DNA of 64,000 nt from Azospirillum brasilense (GCF_022023855.1 NZ_CP059450.1:372001-436000), one strand, 5' to 3'; shown: positions 54,372-63,880, counted from the stretch's first letter. Numbers and translations are program-made. Notes: generated from the letters alone by a model not told the origin.

Positions 54372-55676
54372 GTGTCACTTGGCGTCACATCCAGCGTGTC
54401 TGGGCGCGTCCTCTTCGCGGCGCTGGCGTTGATCCCGCTGCTCGCCGCCTGCCAGCAGCGCACCGGCGATCTGGCGCCGGTCACCTCGGTGTCCAGCACT
54501 CCGGATTCCATCGGCGGCGCGGTGATCGTGCAGCGCGGGGACTCCGCCTATTCGCTGTCGCGACGCTACAACGTGCCGCTGCGCGACCTGCTGGAGGTCA
54601 ACCACCTGTCGCCTCCTTACCAGTTGCAGGTCGGGCAGCGGTTGGTCCTGCCGGTGTCGCGCCAGTACATCGTGCAGCGCGGCGACACGCTCTATGGTAT
54701 CTCCCGCATGTTCAGCGCGGACATGAGCGAGCTGACCCGCCTCAACGGCCTGACCGCACCCTACGCGGTGCAGGCCGGGCAACCGCTGCGCCTGCCGGGT
54801 GGTGACGCCCCGGGCGGCACCGCGGTGGCCCAGGCGCCGTCCTCAAGCGCGGGGGCCGCGGTCGGCGGGGTGGTGGCCTCGGCGCCGGTCAAACAGGTGT
54901 CGCGCGGGTCCATCCAGGCGGCGGAGCTGCCGCCTCCGGGCGCCTCGGCACCGGTGGAGAGGGCTCCGGTGGAGTACCCGTCGCAGACCGCGACCGTTCT
55001 CGCCCCGGTCCCCGGCGCCAAGCCGTCCGCCGCGCCGGAGGTGGCGACCGGAGCGCCCGTCTATCAGCCGGGGCAGGCCCCGACCTCGCTGCGTCCGCCT
55101 GGCCAGAAGCCCACCGTTCCCGAACCGGCGGCCGCGCCGCGTGTCGTCGAGGCCGCTCCAGCCCCGCCACCGCCGCCGGCACCGGCCCAGGAGGTCGCCG
55201 CCGCTCCGCCCCCGCCGCCAAAGGCCGCGGAGCAGGCGACGCCGCAGCGCGCCACCGGGCGCCTGCTCTGGCCGGTGAAGGGAAAGGTGATCTCGACCTT
55301 CGGGCCGAAGCCGGACGGTCTGCACAACGACGGCCTGAACATTGCCGCCAGCAAGGGAACAACGGTGGTCGCCGCCGACAACGGCGTGGTTGCCTACGCC
55401 GGCAATGAGCTGCGCGGGTTCGGCAACCTGCTGCTGGTGAAGCATTCGGACGGCTTCATCACCGCCTACGCTCACCTCGACCGCATCGACGTGGAGCGGG
55501 GCGTGGCGGTGAAGCGCGGGCAGGCCATTGGCACGGTCGGCCAGACCGGATCGGTGACGAGCCCGCAGCTTCATTTCGAACTGCGCAAGGGCAGCCAGGC
55601 GGTCGATCCGCGCGACCGCATGGAGCCGCGGGTCAGCGAAGGGGCTTCTCCAGACGCCCAGCCAGGTCCTGGATGA
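54372..55676 (+). CDS. nlpD: LysM/M23 lipoprotein, NlpD-like amidase activator
   Basis: A 434-residue lipoprotein. A signal peptide with lipobox LLAAC ends near residue 27, so it is lipid-anchored. Two LysM domains follow (VIVQRGDSAYSLSRRY near 54 and YIVQRGDTLYGISRMF near 99), then a Pro/Ala linker and a LytM (M23) domain (about 300-425). The metal ligands of active M23 proteases are changed: the HxxxD segment reads NDGLN and the HxH reads QLH, so it is probably a non-catalytic activator of cell-wall amidases. GTG 54372 or GTG 54396 may be the start. Its 3' end overlaps the convergent DUF815 gene by 44 bases. Confidence 0.85.
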   Translation: MSLGVTSSVSGRVLFAALALIPLLAACQQRTGDLAPVTSVSSTPDSIGGAVIVQRGDSAYSLSRRYNVPLRDLLEVNHLSPPYQLQVGQRLVLPVSRQYIVQRGDTLYGISRMFSADMSELTRLNGLTAPYAVQAGQPLRLPGGDAPGGTAVAQAPSSSAGAAVGGVVASAPVKQVSRGSIQAAELPPPGASAPVERAPVEYPSQTATVLAPVPGAKPSAAPEVATGAPVYQPGQAPTSLRPPGQKPTVPEPAAAPRVVEAAPAPPPPPAPAQEVAAAPPPPPKAAEQATPQRATGRLLWPVKGKVISTFGPKPDGLHNDGLNIAASKGTTVVAADNGVVAYAGNELRGFGNLLLVKHSDGFITAYAHLDRIDVERGVAVKRGQAIGTVGQTGSVTSPQLHFELRKGSQAVDPRDRMEPRVSEGASPDAQPGPG

Positions 55677-56490
55677 ACTGCCAGGCCACCCGGCCGGAGC
55701 GGCTGCCGCGGGTCACCGACCATTCCACAGCCTCGGCCCGTAGCTGCTCCGCCGGGATGTCCAGCCCGAAGCGGGCGGCGTAGCCCTCAATCATCGCGAA
55801 GTAGGTCGGCTGGTCGCAGTTGTGGAAGCCCAGCCACAGGCCGAAGCGGTCAGACAGCGACACCTTCTCCTCGACCGCCTCCGCCGGGTTGATGGCGGTG
55901 GAGCGCTCGTTCTCGATCATGTCGCGCGGCATCAGGTGGCGGCGGTTGGAGGTGGCGTAGAACACCACATTCTCCGGACGCCCCTCGATCCCACCTTCCA
56001 GAACGGCCTTCAGCGACTTGTAATGCGCGTCGTCGTGGTCGAAGGACAGGTCGTCGCAGAACAGGATGAAGCGGCGCGGCTCGTCCTTCAGCCGGGCGAG
56101 CAGGCGGGGCAGGGTGGGGATGTCCTCGCGGTGGATCTCCACCAGCGCCAGCGTGCCGGGATGGTCCCGCGCCACCGCGGCGTGCACCGACTTGACCAGC
56201 GAGCTCTTGCCCATGCCGCGCGAGCCCCAGAGCAGGGCGTTGTTGGCGGGCAGGCCGGTGGCGAAGCGGGTCGTGTTGTCCAGCAGGATGTCGCGCTGGC
56301 GCTCGACGCCGCGCAGCAGGCCGATCTCAACCCGGTTCACGGTGGGCACCGGCTCCAGCCGGTCGGGATCGGCGTGCCAGACGAAGGCGTCGGCGGCGCC
56401 GAGGTCGAGCCGGCCCGGCGGCGGCGGGGCGAGCCGTTCCAGGGCCTCGGCGATGCGGGTGAGGAGGGGCAGCAACTGGGCGTCCGACAT
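55633..56490 (-). CDS. DUF815 AAA-type ATPase
   Basis: A 285-residue ATP-binding protein. Walker A is LLWGSRGMGKSSLVKSV near residue 90 and Walker B is FILFCDDLSFD near residue 135; YATSNRRHLMPRDM follows (sensor I). The family is widespread in alphaproteobacteria and found in nlpD-yajC neighbourhoods; the function is not known. ATG 56490 is used; the frame upstream belongs to antisense of the next gene. It overlaps the nlpD end on the opposite strand. Confidence 0.88.
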   Translation of the reverse strand: MSDAQLLPLLTRIAEALERLAPPPPGRLDLGAADAFVWHADPDRLEPVPTVNRVEIGLLRGVERQRDILLDNTTRFATGLPANNALLWGSRGMGKSSLVKSVHAAVARDHPGTLALVEIHREDIPTLPRLLARLKDEPRRFILFCDDLSFDHDDAHYKSLKAVLEGGIEGRPENVVFYATSNRRHLMPRDMIENERSTAINPAEAVEEKVSLSDRFGLWLGFHNCDQPTYFAMIEGYAARFGLDIPAEQLRAEAVEWSVTRGSRSGRVAWQFIQDLAGRLEKPLR

Positions 56491-56628
56491 CGTGTTCCTT
56501 TGCAGGCGTTTCTTCCGGTTTCGTTGCGCCGACCCTAACCCGCGTCCCCGGTTGCGGACAAGGAGGCGCGCTTGCGGGGGAGACGTGCGCGCCGCTAAGG
56601 TGCGTGGAACGCGAACCAAGGGCCGGCC

Positions 56629-57369
56629 ATGCACGTAGAGCGCTCCACCGAACTCCCGAACCCGGCGGGGAGCGCCGCGCATGTCCTGCAGCGGCTGGAG
56701 GAGACGCCGCTTCGCGAGGACCCCTTTCCGCATCTTGTGGTGCCGGACGCCCTGCCGGCGGACCTCTACGCACGCGCCGTCGCCCAATGGCCGAAGTTCG
56801 AGGCGCTGGCCCTCCTGCAGATGGACAGCCTTCCCCAGCGTTATCAGATGGTGCTGACAGACCGCAATCTGAGGGAGATGGAGCCGGAGGCCGAAGCGGC
56901 CTGGCGGGAGGTCCGTGATTCCCTGTTCGGGCCGGAGACCCTGGCCCGGCTCGCCCCGCGCTTCCCCTCGCTCGCCACCAAGCTGGAGACGCCGGTCGGG
57001 GCCCGGCCGGCCATGGTCTACGCGCGGCTGATCGAGGACCATGCGGGCCACGCCATGCTGCCCCACACCGACGTGTTCGGCACCTTCCTGTCCATGCTGC
57101 TCTACATGCCGGCGGACGGCCGCCGCCCCGATCTCGGCACGGCGCTGTACCGGCCTCGCGACCCGTCCTTCACCGCCAACGCCGGACGCTCGACGGCGCG
57201 GTTCCCGCGCGAGGATTTCGAACTGGCCGGCACCGCGTCCTTCCTGCCGAACCATCTGCTGGCCTATGCGCCGTCCGACCGATCCTTCCACGGGGTGGAG
57301 CCGGTGGAGGCACCCTGCGTGCGCCGGTTCCTGCTTCTCTTTGCCGTGATGGACAGCCGCGGCCCTTGA
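56629..57369 (+). CDS. 2OG-Fe(II) oxygenase-like protein
   Basis: A 246-residue cytoplasmic protein. The likely iron motif HxD is MLPHTDVFGTF near residue 142, the distal histidine is SFHGVEPV near 222 and an arginine follows in CVRRFLLLF, matching the double-stranded beta-helix layout of 2-oxoglutarate oxygenases. The N-terminal part (FPHLVVPDALPADLY) fits such proteins that hydroxylate proteins or small molecules. The substrate is unknown. It is divergent from the DUF815 gene and 111 bases before yajC. Confidence 0.7.
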   Translation: MHVERSTELPNPAGSAAHVLQRLEETPLREDPFPHLVVPDALPADLYARAVAQWPKFEALALLQMDSLPQRYQMVLTDRNLREMEPEAEAAWREVRDSLFGPETLARLAPRFPSLATKLETPVGARPAMVYARLIEDHAGHAMLPHTDVFGTFLSMLLYMPADGRRPDLGTALYRPRDPSFTANAGRSTARFPREDFELAGTASFLPNHLLAYAPSDRSFHGVEPVEAPCVRRFLLLFAVMDSRGP

Positions 57370-57480
57370 AGCCCGGCGGGCGTACCCCTATTCCATTGCA
57401 TCGACGGCCCGGACCGTTATAGTCGCCGCGTCCGCGAGCGCCCGCTGCGCCTTCGGAACCAAACCACAGGGAGCCTCCAG

Positions 57481-57852
57481 ATGTTCGTTTCGACGGCCTA
57501 TGCACAGACCGCCGCGCCCGCCGCCGGTGGGGCCGACATGATCGTGCAGTTCCTGCCGCTGATCCTGATCTTCGTCGTCTTCTATTTCCTGCTGATCCGT
57601 CCGCAGCAGAAGAAGATGAAGGAACACAAGGGCATGCTGGAGGCCATCCGTCGCGGCGACCGCGTGGTGACCGGCGGCGGCATCATCGGCACCGTCACCA
57701 AGGTCGGGCCGGAGGACGAGCTTCAGGTCGAGATCGCCGAGAACGTCCGCGTCCGCGTCATGCGCTCCACCGTGAATCTCGTGCTGTCGAAGTCCGAGCC
57801 GGCCAAGAGCGCCGACGAGAAGGCTGAAGAGAAGGTCGTGGACCGCAAGTAA
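57481..57852 (+). CDS. yajC: Preprotein translocase subunit YajC
   Basis: A 123-residue inner-membrane protein: one membrane helix (VQFLPLILIFVVFYFLLIRPQ, residues 22-42) with the conserved RPQQKKMKEH after it, then a small soluble domain (GDRVVTGGGIIGTV). YajC associates with SecDF. GGAGCC precedes ATG 57481. It is followed by secD after 36 bases. Confidence 0.95.
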   Translation: MFVSTAYAQTAAPAAGGADMIVQFLPLILIFVVFYFLLIRPQQKKMKEHKGMLEAIRRGDRVVTGGGIIGTVTKVGPEDELQVEIAENVRVRVMRSTVNLVLSKSEPAKSADEKAEEKVVDRK

Positions 57853-57888
57853 CGCGGTTCTCCGGTAGCGAACGGGACTGGTTTACGA

Positions 57889-59487
57889 ATGCTGTATTTT
57901 CCGCGCTGGAAGATTTTTCTGATCGTCGCGATCTGCGTGCTCGGGACCATCCTCACGCTGCCGAATTTTTTCAGCCGCGAGACGTTGTCGGCCCTGCCGA
58001 ACTGGTACGCGCACAGCCGGGTCAATCTCGGCCTCGATCTGCGCGGCGGGTCGCACCTGCTGCTCGAGGTGGACATGGGCGCGGTCATCCGTGACCGCGT
58101 CGAAGGTCTGGTCGATTCGGCGCGCACCCAGCTCCGCAACGACAATGTCGGCTACACGGCGATCAACCCGGGCGACCGCGGCATCACCGTGCAGCTCCGC
58201 GATCCGGCGCAGGCCGACACGGCGGTGCGGGCGCTGCGCCAGCTCGCCAACACCATCGGCGGCGGACCGCTCGGCGGCGGCCAGCCCGACCTGGAGGTCA
58301 CCGCCAACGGAGGCAGCGTCACCGCCCGGCTCAGCGAGATCGCGCTGCGCGAGCGCGCCACCCAGGCCATCGAACAGTCCATCGAGATCGTGCGCCGCCG
58401 CATCGACGAGACCGGCGTCAACGAGCCGACCATCGCCCGCCAGGGCGCCGACCGCATCCTCGTCCAGCTTCCCGGCGTCGAGGACCCCGACCGCGTGAAG
58501 CGTCTGCTTGGCACCACCGCGAAGATGACCTTCCGCCTGGTCGACATGAACGCCGACCCGAGCGCCGGCCGCGCCCCTCCGGGCACCGACATCCTGCCCT
58601 CGGCCGAAGGCGGGCGGGCGCAGAGCGCCTACGTCATCCGCAAGAAGGTCGAGGTGGACGGCGCCAACCTGACCAACGCCACCGCGGGCAGCAACCCGCA
58701 GACCGGCGAGTGGGTGGTCAATTTCGAATTCGACAGCATCGGCGCCCGCCGCTTCGCCGACGTGACCCGCGCCAACGTCGGCCGGCCCTTCGCCATCGTG
58801 CTCGACAACAAGGTCATCAGCGCCCCGGTGATCCGCGAGCCGATCACCGGAGGACGCGGCCAGATCAGCGGCAGCTTCACCGCCGCCGACGCCAACGATC
58901 TCGCCGTCCTGCTGCGCGCCGGCGCGCTGCCGGCCCCGCTGAAAGTGATCGAGGAGCGCACGGTCGGCCCCGACCTCGGCGCCGATTCGATCCGCGCCGG
59001 CCTGATGTCGGTGGGGATCGGCTTCGTGCTGGTCTGCGCCTACATGATCGCCGCCTACGGCCTGTTCGGGGCCTTCGCCTGCTTCGCCCTGCTGGTCAAC
59101 ACCGTCCTGACGCTGGCCGCGCTGTCGCTGCTCCAGGCGACGCTGACGCTGCCGGGCATCGCCGGCGTCCTGCTGTCGCTCGGTCTTGCGGTCGACGCCA
59201 ACATCCTGATCAACGAGCGCATCCGCGAGGAAACCAAGAAGGGCCGCGGCGTCTTCGGCTCGGTGGAGGCCGGCTTCAGCCGCGCCTACTCCACCATCGT
59301 GGATGCCAACCTGACCACCGCCATCAAGATGGCCATCCTGTTCGTGCTGGGCACCGGCGCGATCAAGGGCTTCGCAGTTACCATCACCTTCGGCATCCTG
59401 ATTTCGCTGTTCACGGCAACCGTGCTCGTGCGTCTCATGATGGTCAGTTGGCTGCGCAAGACGCGGCCGGCCGCCCTGCCGGTGTAA
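57889..59487 (+). CDS. secD: Protein translocase subunit SecD
   Basis: A 532-residue inner-membrane protein with one N-terminal helix, a large periplasmic domain (about 30-340) and five helices at the C-terminus. The LGLDLRGGSHLLLEVDM motif near residue 47, LGLAVDANILINERIREE near 438 and the final membrane region are typical. It uses the proton gradient to pull secreted proteins outward. Next gene secF starts 12 bases after its stop. Confidence 0.96.
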   Translation: MLYFPRWKIFLIVAICVLGTILTLPNFFSRETLSALPNWYAHSRVNLGLDLRGGSHLLLEVDMGAVIRDRVEGLVDSARTQLRNDNVGYTAINPGDRGITVQLRDPAQADTAVRALRQLANTIGGGPLGGGQPDLEVTANGGSVTARLSEIALRERATQAIEQSIEIVRRRIDETGVNEPTIARQGADRILVQLPGVEDPDRVKRLLGTTAKMTFRLVDMNADPSAGRAPPGTDILPSAEGGRAQSAYVIRKKVEVDGANLTNATAGSNPQTGEWVVNFEFDSIGARRFADVTRANVGRPFAIVLDNKVISAPVIREPITGGRGQISGSFTAADANDLAVLLRAGALPAPLKVIEERTVGPDLGADSIRAGLMSVGIGFVLVCAYMIAAYGLFGAFACFALLVNTVLTLAALSLLQATLTLPGIAGVLLSLGLAVDANILINERIREETKKGRGVFGSVEAGFSRAYSTIVDANLTTAIKMAILFVLGTGAIKGFAVTITFGILISLFTATVLVRLMMVSWLRKTRPAALPV

Positions 59488-59499
59488 GAGGTCATTCCC

Positions 59500-60453
59500 A
59501 TGTTCCGGCTTCGTCTGGTTCCTGACAACACCAACATCCAGTTCATGCGCGGGCGACACGCCGGCCTGATCGTGTCGGCGTTCCTGTCGATCGCGTCGGT
59601 GGTACTGTTCTTCTATCCCGGCCTGAACTACGGCATCGACTTCCGCGGCGGCATCGTCATCGAGGCGCGCACACCGCAGGCCGCCGACTTCGCCTCGCTG
59701 CGCCACACGCTCGGTCAGCTCAACATGGGGCAAGTGGCGTTGCAGGAGTTCGGGTCGCCACAGGACGTGCTGATCCGGCTGGAACGCCAGCCGGGCGACG
59801 ACGCGGCGCAGCAGGTGGCCGCCGACAAGGTGAGGGCCACGCTCGCTCAGGAGATCCCCGGCACCACCGTGCGCCGCGTCGAAGCGGTCGGCGCATCGGT
59901 CAGCGGCGAGTTGTTCTTCAACGGCATGCTGGCGCTCGGCCTCGCGCTGCTGGCGATGCTCGTCTACATCTGGTTCCGCTTCGAATGGCAGTTCGGATTC
60001 GGCGCCATCGTGACGCTGCTGCTGGACGTAACAAAGGTGGTCGGCTTCTACGCGATCACCGGGATGCAGTTCAACCTGACGGCCATCGCGGCGATCCTGA
60101 CGATCATGGGCTATTCGACCAACGACAAGGTCGTGGTCTATGACCGCATGCGCGAGAATCTGCGCATCTACAAGAAGATGCCGCTGCGCGAGCTGATCGA
60201 CCGCTCGATCAACGAGACGCTGAACCGCACGCTGGGCACCTCCATGTCGACGCTGCTGTCGATCCTGCCGCTGGCCTTCTTCGGTGGCGAGGCGCTGCAG
60301 GACTTCGGCATCGTGCTGATCTTCGGCATTTTCCTGGCGACCTCCTCGTCCATCTTCATCGCCGCCCCCATCTTGCTGTTCCTGGGCGAGAACCGGCTGC
60401 GCCGCAACGCGCCGGCGGAGAACGCGGCCCCGGCCGCCAACCCGACGCCCTGA
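59500..60453 (+). CDS. secF: Protein translocase subunit SecF
   Basis: A 317-residue partner of SecD with six membrane segments. GIDFRGGIVIEARTP near residue 46, LTIMGYSTNDKVVVYDRMRENLR near 205 and TLGTSMSTLLSILPLAFFGGEALQDF near 247 are family features. The C-terminus is Ala/Pro-rich and variable. Confidence 0.96.
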   Translation: MFRLRLVPDNTNIQFMRGRHAGLIVSAFLSIASVVLFFYPGLNYGIDFRGGIVIEARTPQAADFASLRHTLGQLNMGQVALQEFGSPQDVLIRLERQPGDDAAQQVAADKVRATLAQEIPGTTVRRVEAVGASVSGELFFNGMLALGLALLAMLVYIWFRFEWQFGFGAIVTLLLDVTKVVGFYAITGMQFNLTAIAAILTIMGYSTNDKVVVYDRMRENLRIYKKMPLRELIDRSINETLNRTLGTSMSTLLSILPLAFFGGEALQDFGIVLIFGIFLATSSSIFIAAPILLFLGENRLRRNAPAENAAPAANPTP

Positions 60454-60480
60454 CCGGAAAGAATAGGAAGCGGATCAGAG

Positions 60481-60858
60481 ATGGCGGACATCACGCCGAT
60501 CATCCCGTCGGACCGTCAGGTCATCGACGGGTACGGGGACGGGCAGTTCTGCGTGTCCGGGCAATGGCGCACCGGGGCGGTTGTGGTCCTTCCTGACCGC
60601 ACGGAGCCCTGGCGCCCCCAGGACTTCGCTGCCCTGACGGCGGAGGACTTCGCCCCGGTCATCCAGGCGGAACCGAGGGTGGAGTTCCTTCTGCTCGGCT
60701 CCGGTACCCGGATGCAGCTTTTGCCCAAGGCCCTGCGCCAGAGCCTGCGCGACTCCGGTCTGGTGGTGGAGGTGATGGACACCGGGGCGGCCTGCCGCAC
60801 CTACAACGTCCTGCTGGCCGAGGGCCGGCGGGTCGGGGCGGCACTGCTGCCGGTGTGA
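60481..60858 (+). CDS. Mth938-domain (DUF498) protein
   Basis: A 125-residue small protein of the Mth938/NDUFAF3 type. The core is VIDGYGDGQFCVSGQWRTGAVVVLP, then FLLLGSGTRMQLLPKALRQSLRDSGLVVEVMDTGAACRTYNVLLAEGRRV, matching the family end. The mitochondrial homologue helps assemble complex I; the bacterial role is not settled. It follows secF by 27 bases and ends the yajC-secDF transcript before a strong terminator. Confidence 0.85.
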   Translation: MADITPIIPSDRQVIDGYGDGQFCVSGQWRTGAVVVLPDRTEPWRPQDFAALTAEDFAPVIQAEPRVEFLLLGSGTRMQLLPKALRQSLRDSGLVVEVMDTGAACRTYNVLLAEGRRVGAALLPV

Positions 60859-60893
60859 TCCGGTTCGCCCCCCGCTGCGAATCACCGAACGAA

Positions 60894-60920
60894 AAAAGGC
60901 CCCCGGATCGGGGGCCTTTT
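60894..60920. terminator. Bidirectional terminator between Mth938 gene and sodB
   Basis: AAAAGGCCCCC (60894-60904) pairs with GGGGGCCTTTT (60910-60920) around GGATC. A run of A lies on the left and a run of T on the right, so it can end transcripts from both strands. Confidence 0.9.
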
Positions 60921-60944
60921 CCGTTCTGGCGATCCGGTAAGGGA

Positions 60945-61550
60945 TCAGGCCGGGGCCTTCGACAGGCGCTCGGCCACGAACTCCCAGTTCACCAGGCTCT
61001 CCAGGAACGCCTTCACGAAGTCCGCGCGGCGGTTCTGGTAGTCGACGTAGTAGGCGTGCTCCCACACGTCGGCGGTCAGCAGCGGGAAGTGGCCCTGGGC
61101 CAGCGGGGTGTCGGCGTTGGAGGTCTTGGTGACCTTCAGCTTGCCGCCGTCGATGTACAGCCACGCCCAGCCCGAGCCGAATTGGGTGATGGCGGCGTTC
61201 GAGAACTCCTCCTTGAACTTGTCGACGCTGCCGAAGTCGGCGATCAGGCGCTTCTCAAGCTCGCCCGGGATGGCGCCGCCACCGTTCTTCTTCATGCTCT
61301 GCCAGTAGAAGGTGTGGTTCCACACCTGACCGGCGTTGTTGAAGAGGCCCTGCTTGGAGGCATCGCCGTAGCTCTGCTTGATGACGTCTTCCAGGCTGGC
61401 GTCGGCCAGCGGGCTGTCCTTCGTCAGGTTGTTCAGGTTGGTGACGTAAGTCTGGTGGTGCTTGTCGTGGTGCAGGTGCAGCGTCTCCGACGACATGAAC
61501 GGCTGCAGAGCATCATAGCCATACGGGAGCGGCGGCAGTTCGAACGCCAT
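60945..61550 (-). CDS. sodB: Superoxide dismutase, iron type
   Basis: A 201-residue Fe/Mn-type SOD. Metal ligands are His27 in LHLHHDKHH, His in QVWNHTFYW, Asp in TADVWEHAYYVDY and the following His. AGQVWNHTFYW places the active-site glutamine in the position usual for iron SODs, and FGSGWAWL agrees. GAGAGGG precedes ATG 61550. No signal peptide is seen, so it is cytosolic. Confidence 0.93.
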   Translation of the reverse strand: MAFELPPLPYGYDALQPFMSSETLHLHHDKHHQTYVTNLNNLTKDSPLADASLEDVIKQSYGDASKQGLFNNAGQVWNHTFYWQSMKKNGGGAIPGELEKRLIADFGSVDKFKEEFSNAAITQFGSGWAWLYIDGGKLKVTKTSNADTPLAQGHFPLLTADVWEHAYYVDYQNRRADFVKAFLESLVNWEFVAERLSKAPA

Positions 61551-61618
61551 TGAGTTACCCTCTCTTCTTGGATTGTCCCATCTCGGCCCGCGCCTTGCGG
61601 CACGGCACCTCCGTCCGC

Positions 61619-62935
61619 TCAAATAGGCCCGCGGCGCGGCAAAGTGAAGGCTGGAAAAAGGCCGAGGCGCGAAAAGGTGGTAATCCTTGCGTTCAGGACC
61701 GCGCGTGCGGCGAACTCGCCGGAGCGCACCGCACCTTCGAGTGTCGCCGGAAGCCCCATCTTCGTCCAATCGCCGGCCAGAACGAGGTTTTTCAAAGCTG
61801 TCTGGGCTCCGGGGCGATTCGCCGCATGGACAGGAGACTGGTCCGGAGTCGCCCGGCGCTCCTTGATGATTCGGAAAGGCGGCAGGGCCGCGTCGGGTGT
61901 GCCGAGCGCCGTCGCCACGTTGCGCCACAGGGCGGTGGCGACCGCTTCGGCGGGCTGAGCGGCGAGCGCATCGGCGTCGCTGACCGTCACCGACAGCACG
62001 TCGCCGCGCCGGAACAGCCAGTCCGCCGTACCGCCCACCAACCCAAGGAAGGGCAGGCCACCCGGCAGGTCGATCGGGGCGGGCAGGCGGAAGTGGGCGT
62101 TGACGATGGCACGCCCGGCGGCGGGGGGGGATGCGGGCAGCGCCTCAGGCAGCAGGCGTCCGGCGATCCAGGCCGGCACCGCCAGGATCACGGCATCGTC
62201 GCCGCCAAGCGCGATGCGCTCCCCATCCACCGACAGGGCGGCGATGCGATCGCCCACGCGTTCCAGCCCATCCACCCGCGTGCCTGTGCGGAGGTCGGTG
62301 CCGTTCCGCGTCAGCCACGCCACCGCCGGATCGACCAGGGCAGCGGACAGACCCTTCTCGGCGAACAGGGGGCGGCAGGCGGCCTCGCCGCGCAGGAGCG
62401 TTTCGCGCAGCACGGCCCCGAACAGGCGGGCGGACACCCGCTCCGGTGCCCCGTTCATCACCGACACGGCCAGCGGCCGCCACAGGCGTTCGTACAGCGC
62501 TCCGTCGGAGGGCAGGGCGTCGGCCACCGCCCCGTCGGGGCGGGCGATCAGGGTCCGCAGGGCGGCGAGATAATCGGCGGAGCGGCTTCCCGGCACGCGG
62601 CGCGCCTTGTCGAACAGCCACAGCCCGCCGGGCTGGAGGCACCAACGCTCGCCAGTGTTGAGGTCGAGGAAGGGAAAGGCGGCGGGGCGCAGTTCGGTCA
62701 GCGCGCCGCCGGCGCCGACCCGCTCCAGATAGCCGAGCAGGGAGCGGTTGCCGCTGAGCGCCAGATGGCTGCCGTTGTCCACCACACGGTCCAGCGTGGC
62801 GTCGTAAAAGGAGCGGCAGCGTCCCCCGGCCTGCGGCGCGCTCTCATGCAGGATGACCCGCCGCCCGGCCTCGGTCAGGCGGACGGCGGCGGACAGGCCG
62901 GCAAGGCCGGCGCCGACGATGTGGACGGTGCCCAA
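61619..62935 (-). CDS. hpnE: Hydroxysqualene dehydroxylase HpnE
   Basis: A 438-residue FAD-dependent amine-oxidase-fold enzyme giving squalene from hydroxysqualene. The FAD motif VHIVGAGLAGLSAAVRL starts at residue 4, ESAPQAGGRCRSF follows, and the C-terminal FAD loop LVLAGDWTKMGLPATLEGAVRSGEFAA lies near residue 390. Start is TTG 62935, just after the hpnD stop; the codon is unusual but the frame and motif position require it. Transcription order is hpnC-hpnD-hpnE. Confidence 0.92.
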   Translation of the reverse strand: MGTVHIVGAGLAGLSAAVRLTEAGRRVILHESAPQAGGRCRSFYDATLDRVVDNGSHLALSGNRSLLGYLERVGAGGALTELRPAAFPFLDLNTGERWCLQPGGLWLFDKARRVPGSRSADYLAALRTLIARPDGAVADALPSDGALYERLWRPLAVSVMNGAPERVSARLFGAVLRETLLRGEAACRPLFAEKGLSAALVDPAVAWLTRNGTDLRTGTRVDGLERVGDRIAALSVDGERIALGGDDAVILAVPAWIAGRLLPEALPASPPAAGRAIVNAHFRLPAPIDLPGGLPFLGLVGGTADWLFRRGDVLSVTVSDADALAAQPAEAVATALWRNVATALGTPDAALPPFRIIKERRATPDQSPVHAANRPGAQTALKNLVLAGDWTKMGLPATLEGAVRSGEFAARAVLNARITTFSRLGLFPAFTLPRRGPI

Positions 62936-62944
62936 GCCGGCCCG

Positions 62945-63880
62945 TCAGGCGGCAGGCGGATAGCCGAGCGCGCAGCGCACGGCCACCAGGGCGCACTCAC
63001 GCTTGCCGACCCGCACCCGCTGGTCGAGGTCGCGCCAGCCCCGGGCGCGCAGACGCACCAGCAGCCGGTGGTACAGCACCATCATGGCGACCGCCGCCCA
63101 CAGCGAGCCACGACGCCCGGCGGACTGCCCCTCGGCGAGCGCCCGCCGCGCCTCGGCGAAGCGCTCCTCGGCGAGAACCGCCAGTGCTTCGCAGGTCTGC
63201 GGCAGGTTGGGGTGGGCGAGCACCGTGGCGGGGTCGGAGCTGCCGATGCCGGCCTCGTCGAGCAATTCGCGCGGCAGGTAGAGGCGGCCGATCTCCGCGT
63301 CTTCCGTCAGGTCGCGCAGGATGTTGGTCAGCTGCAACGCTTCGCCCAGCGCCAGGGCGAAGGCCTCGGTGGAGGCGTCCGCCCGGTCGAAAACGCGAAT
63401 CGCCAGCATGCCAACCGCTCCGGCGACGCGGCGGCAATAGAGCCGCAGGGTCGGCAGCGCCGGGCCGGTCATGCCTCCGCTGTTGCCGGCCCCGGCGCCG
63501 TCGTCCGCCGGGATGTCCATCGCCATGCCGTCGATCAACGCTTCCAACTCGCCCCGCGGCAGGCCGTAGCGTTCGATGGCGCCCTTCAACGCCGCTCCCA
63601 GGGAGCTGGACGGCGCGCCGCCGGCGTAGAGGCCGCGGATCTCGGTCCTCCAGGCGTCGAGCGCCGCACGCTTCTCCACGGGCTCGCCGGGCTCGTCCGC
63701 GATGTCGTCGATTCGCCGGCAGAAGGCGTAGACGGCGAACATCGCCGCCCGCTTGGAGCGGGGGAGAAGCAGCATCGGCCAGTAGAAGGTGCTGCCCGAC
63801 CGCCCGGTCACCGCCGCCGCCGCGGCAGCCGGGCTGCCGGCGGTGTCGCTCTGCGTCGAGTCCAGCGATGGCTGCGGCAT
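62945..63880 (-). CDS. hpnD: Presqualene diphosphate synthase HpnD
   Basis: A 311-residue trans-prenyltransferase condensing two farnesyl diphosphates. The first aspartate motif is CRRIDDIADEPGEP near residue 55 and the second is LTNILRDLTEDAEIGRLYLP near residue 187. A glycine-rich insert follows GMAMDIPAD (near 126-138), longer than in most HpnD, between the two motifs. The first 26 residues are an Ala/Ser-rich extension. The stop is 9 bases from the hpnE start. Confidence 0.92.
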   Translation of the reverse strand: MPQPSLDSTQSDTAGSPAAAAAAVTGRSGSTFYWPMLLLPRSKRAAMFAVYAFCRRIDDIADEPGEPVEKRAALDAWRTEIRGLYAGGAPSSSLGAALKGAIERYGLPRGELEALIDGMAMDIPADDGAGAGNSGGMTGPALPTLRLYCRRVAGAVGMLAIRVFDRADASTEAFALALGEALQLTNILRDLTEDAEIGRLYLPRELLDEAGIGSSDPATVLAHPNLPQTCEALAVLAEERFAEARRALAEGQSAGRRGSLWAAVAMMVLYHRLLVRLRARGWRDLDQRVRVGKRECALVAVRCALGYPPAA

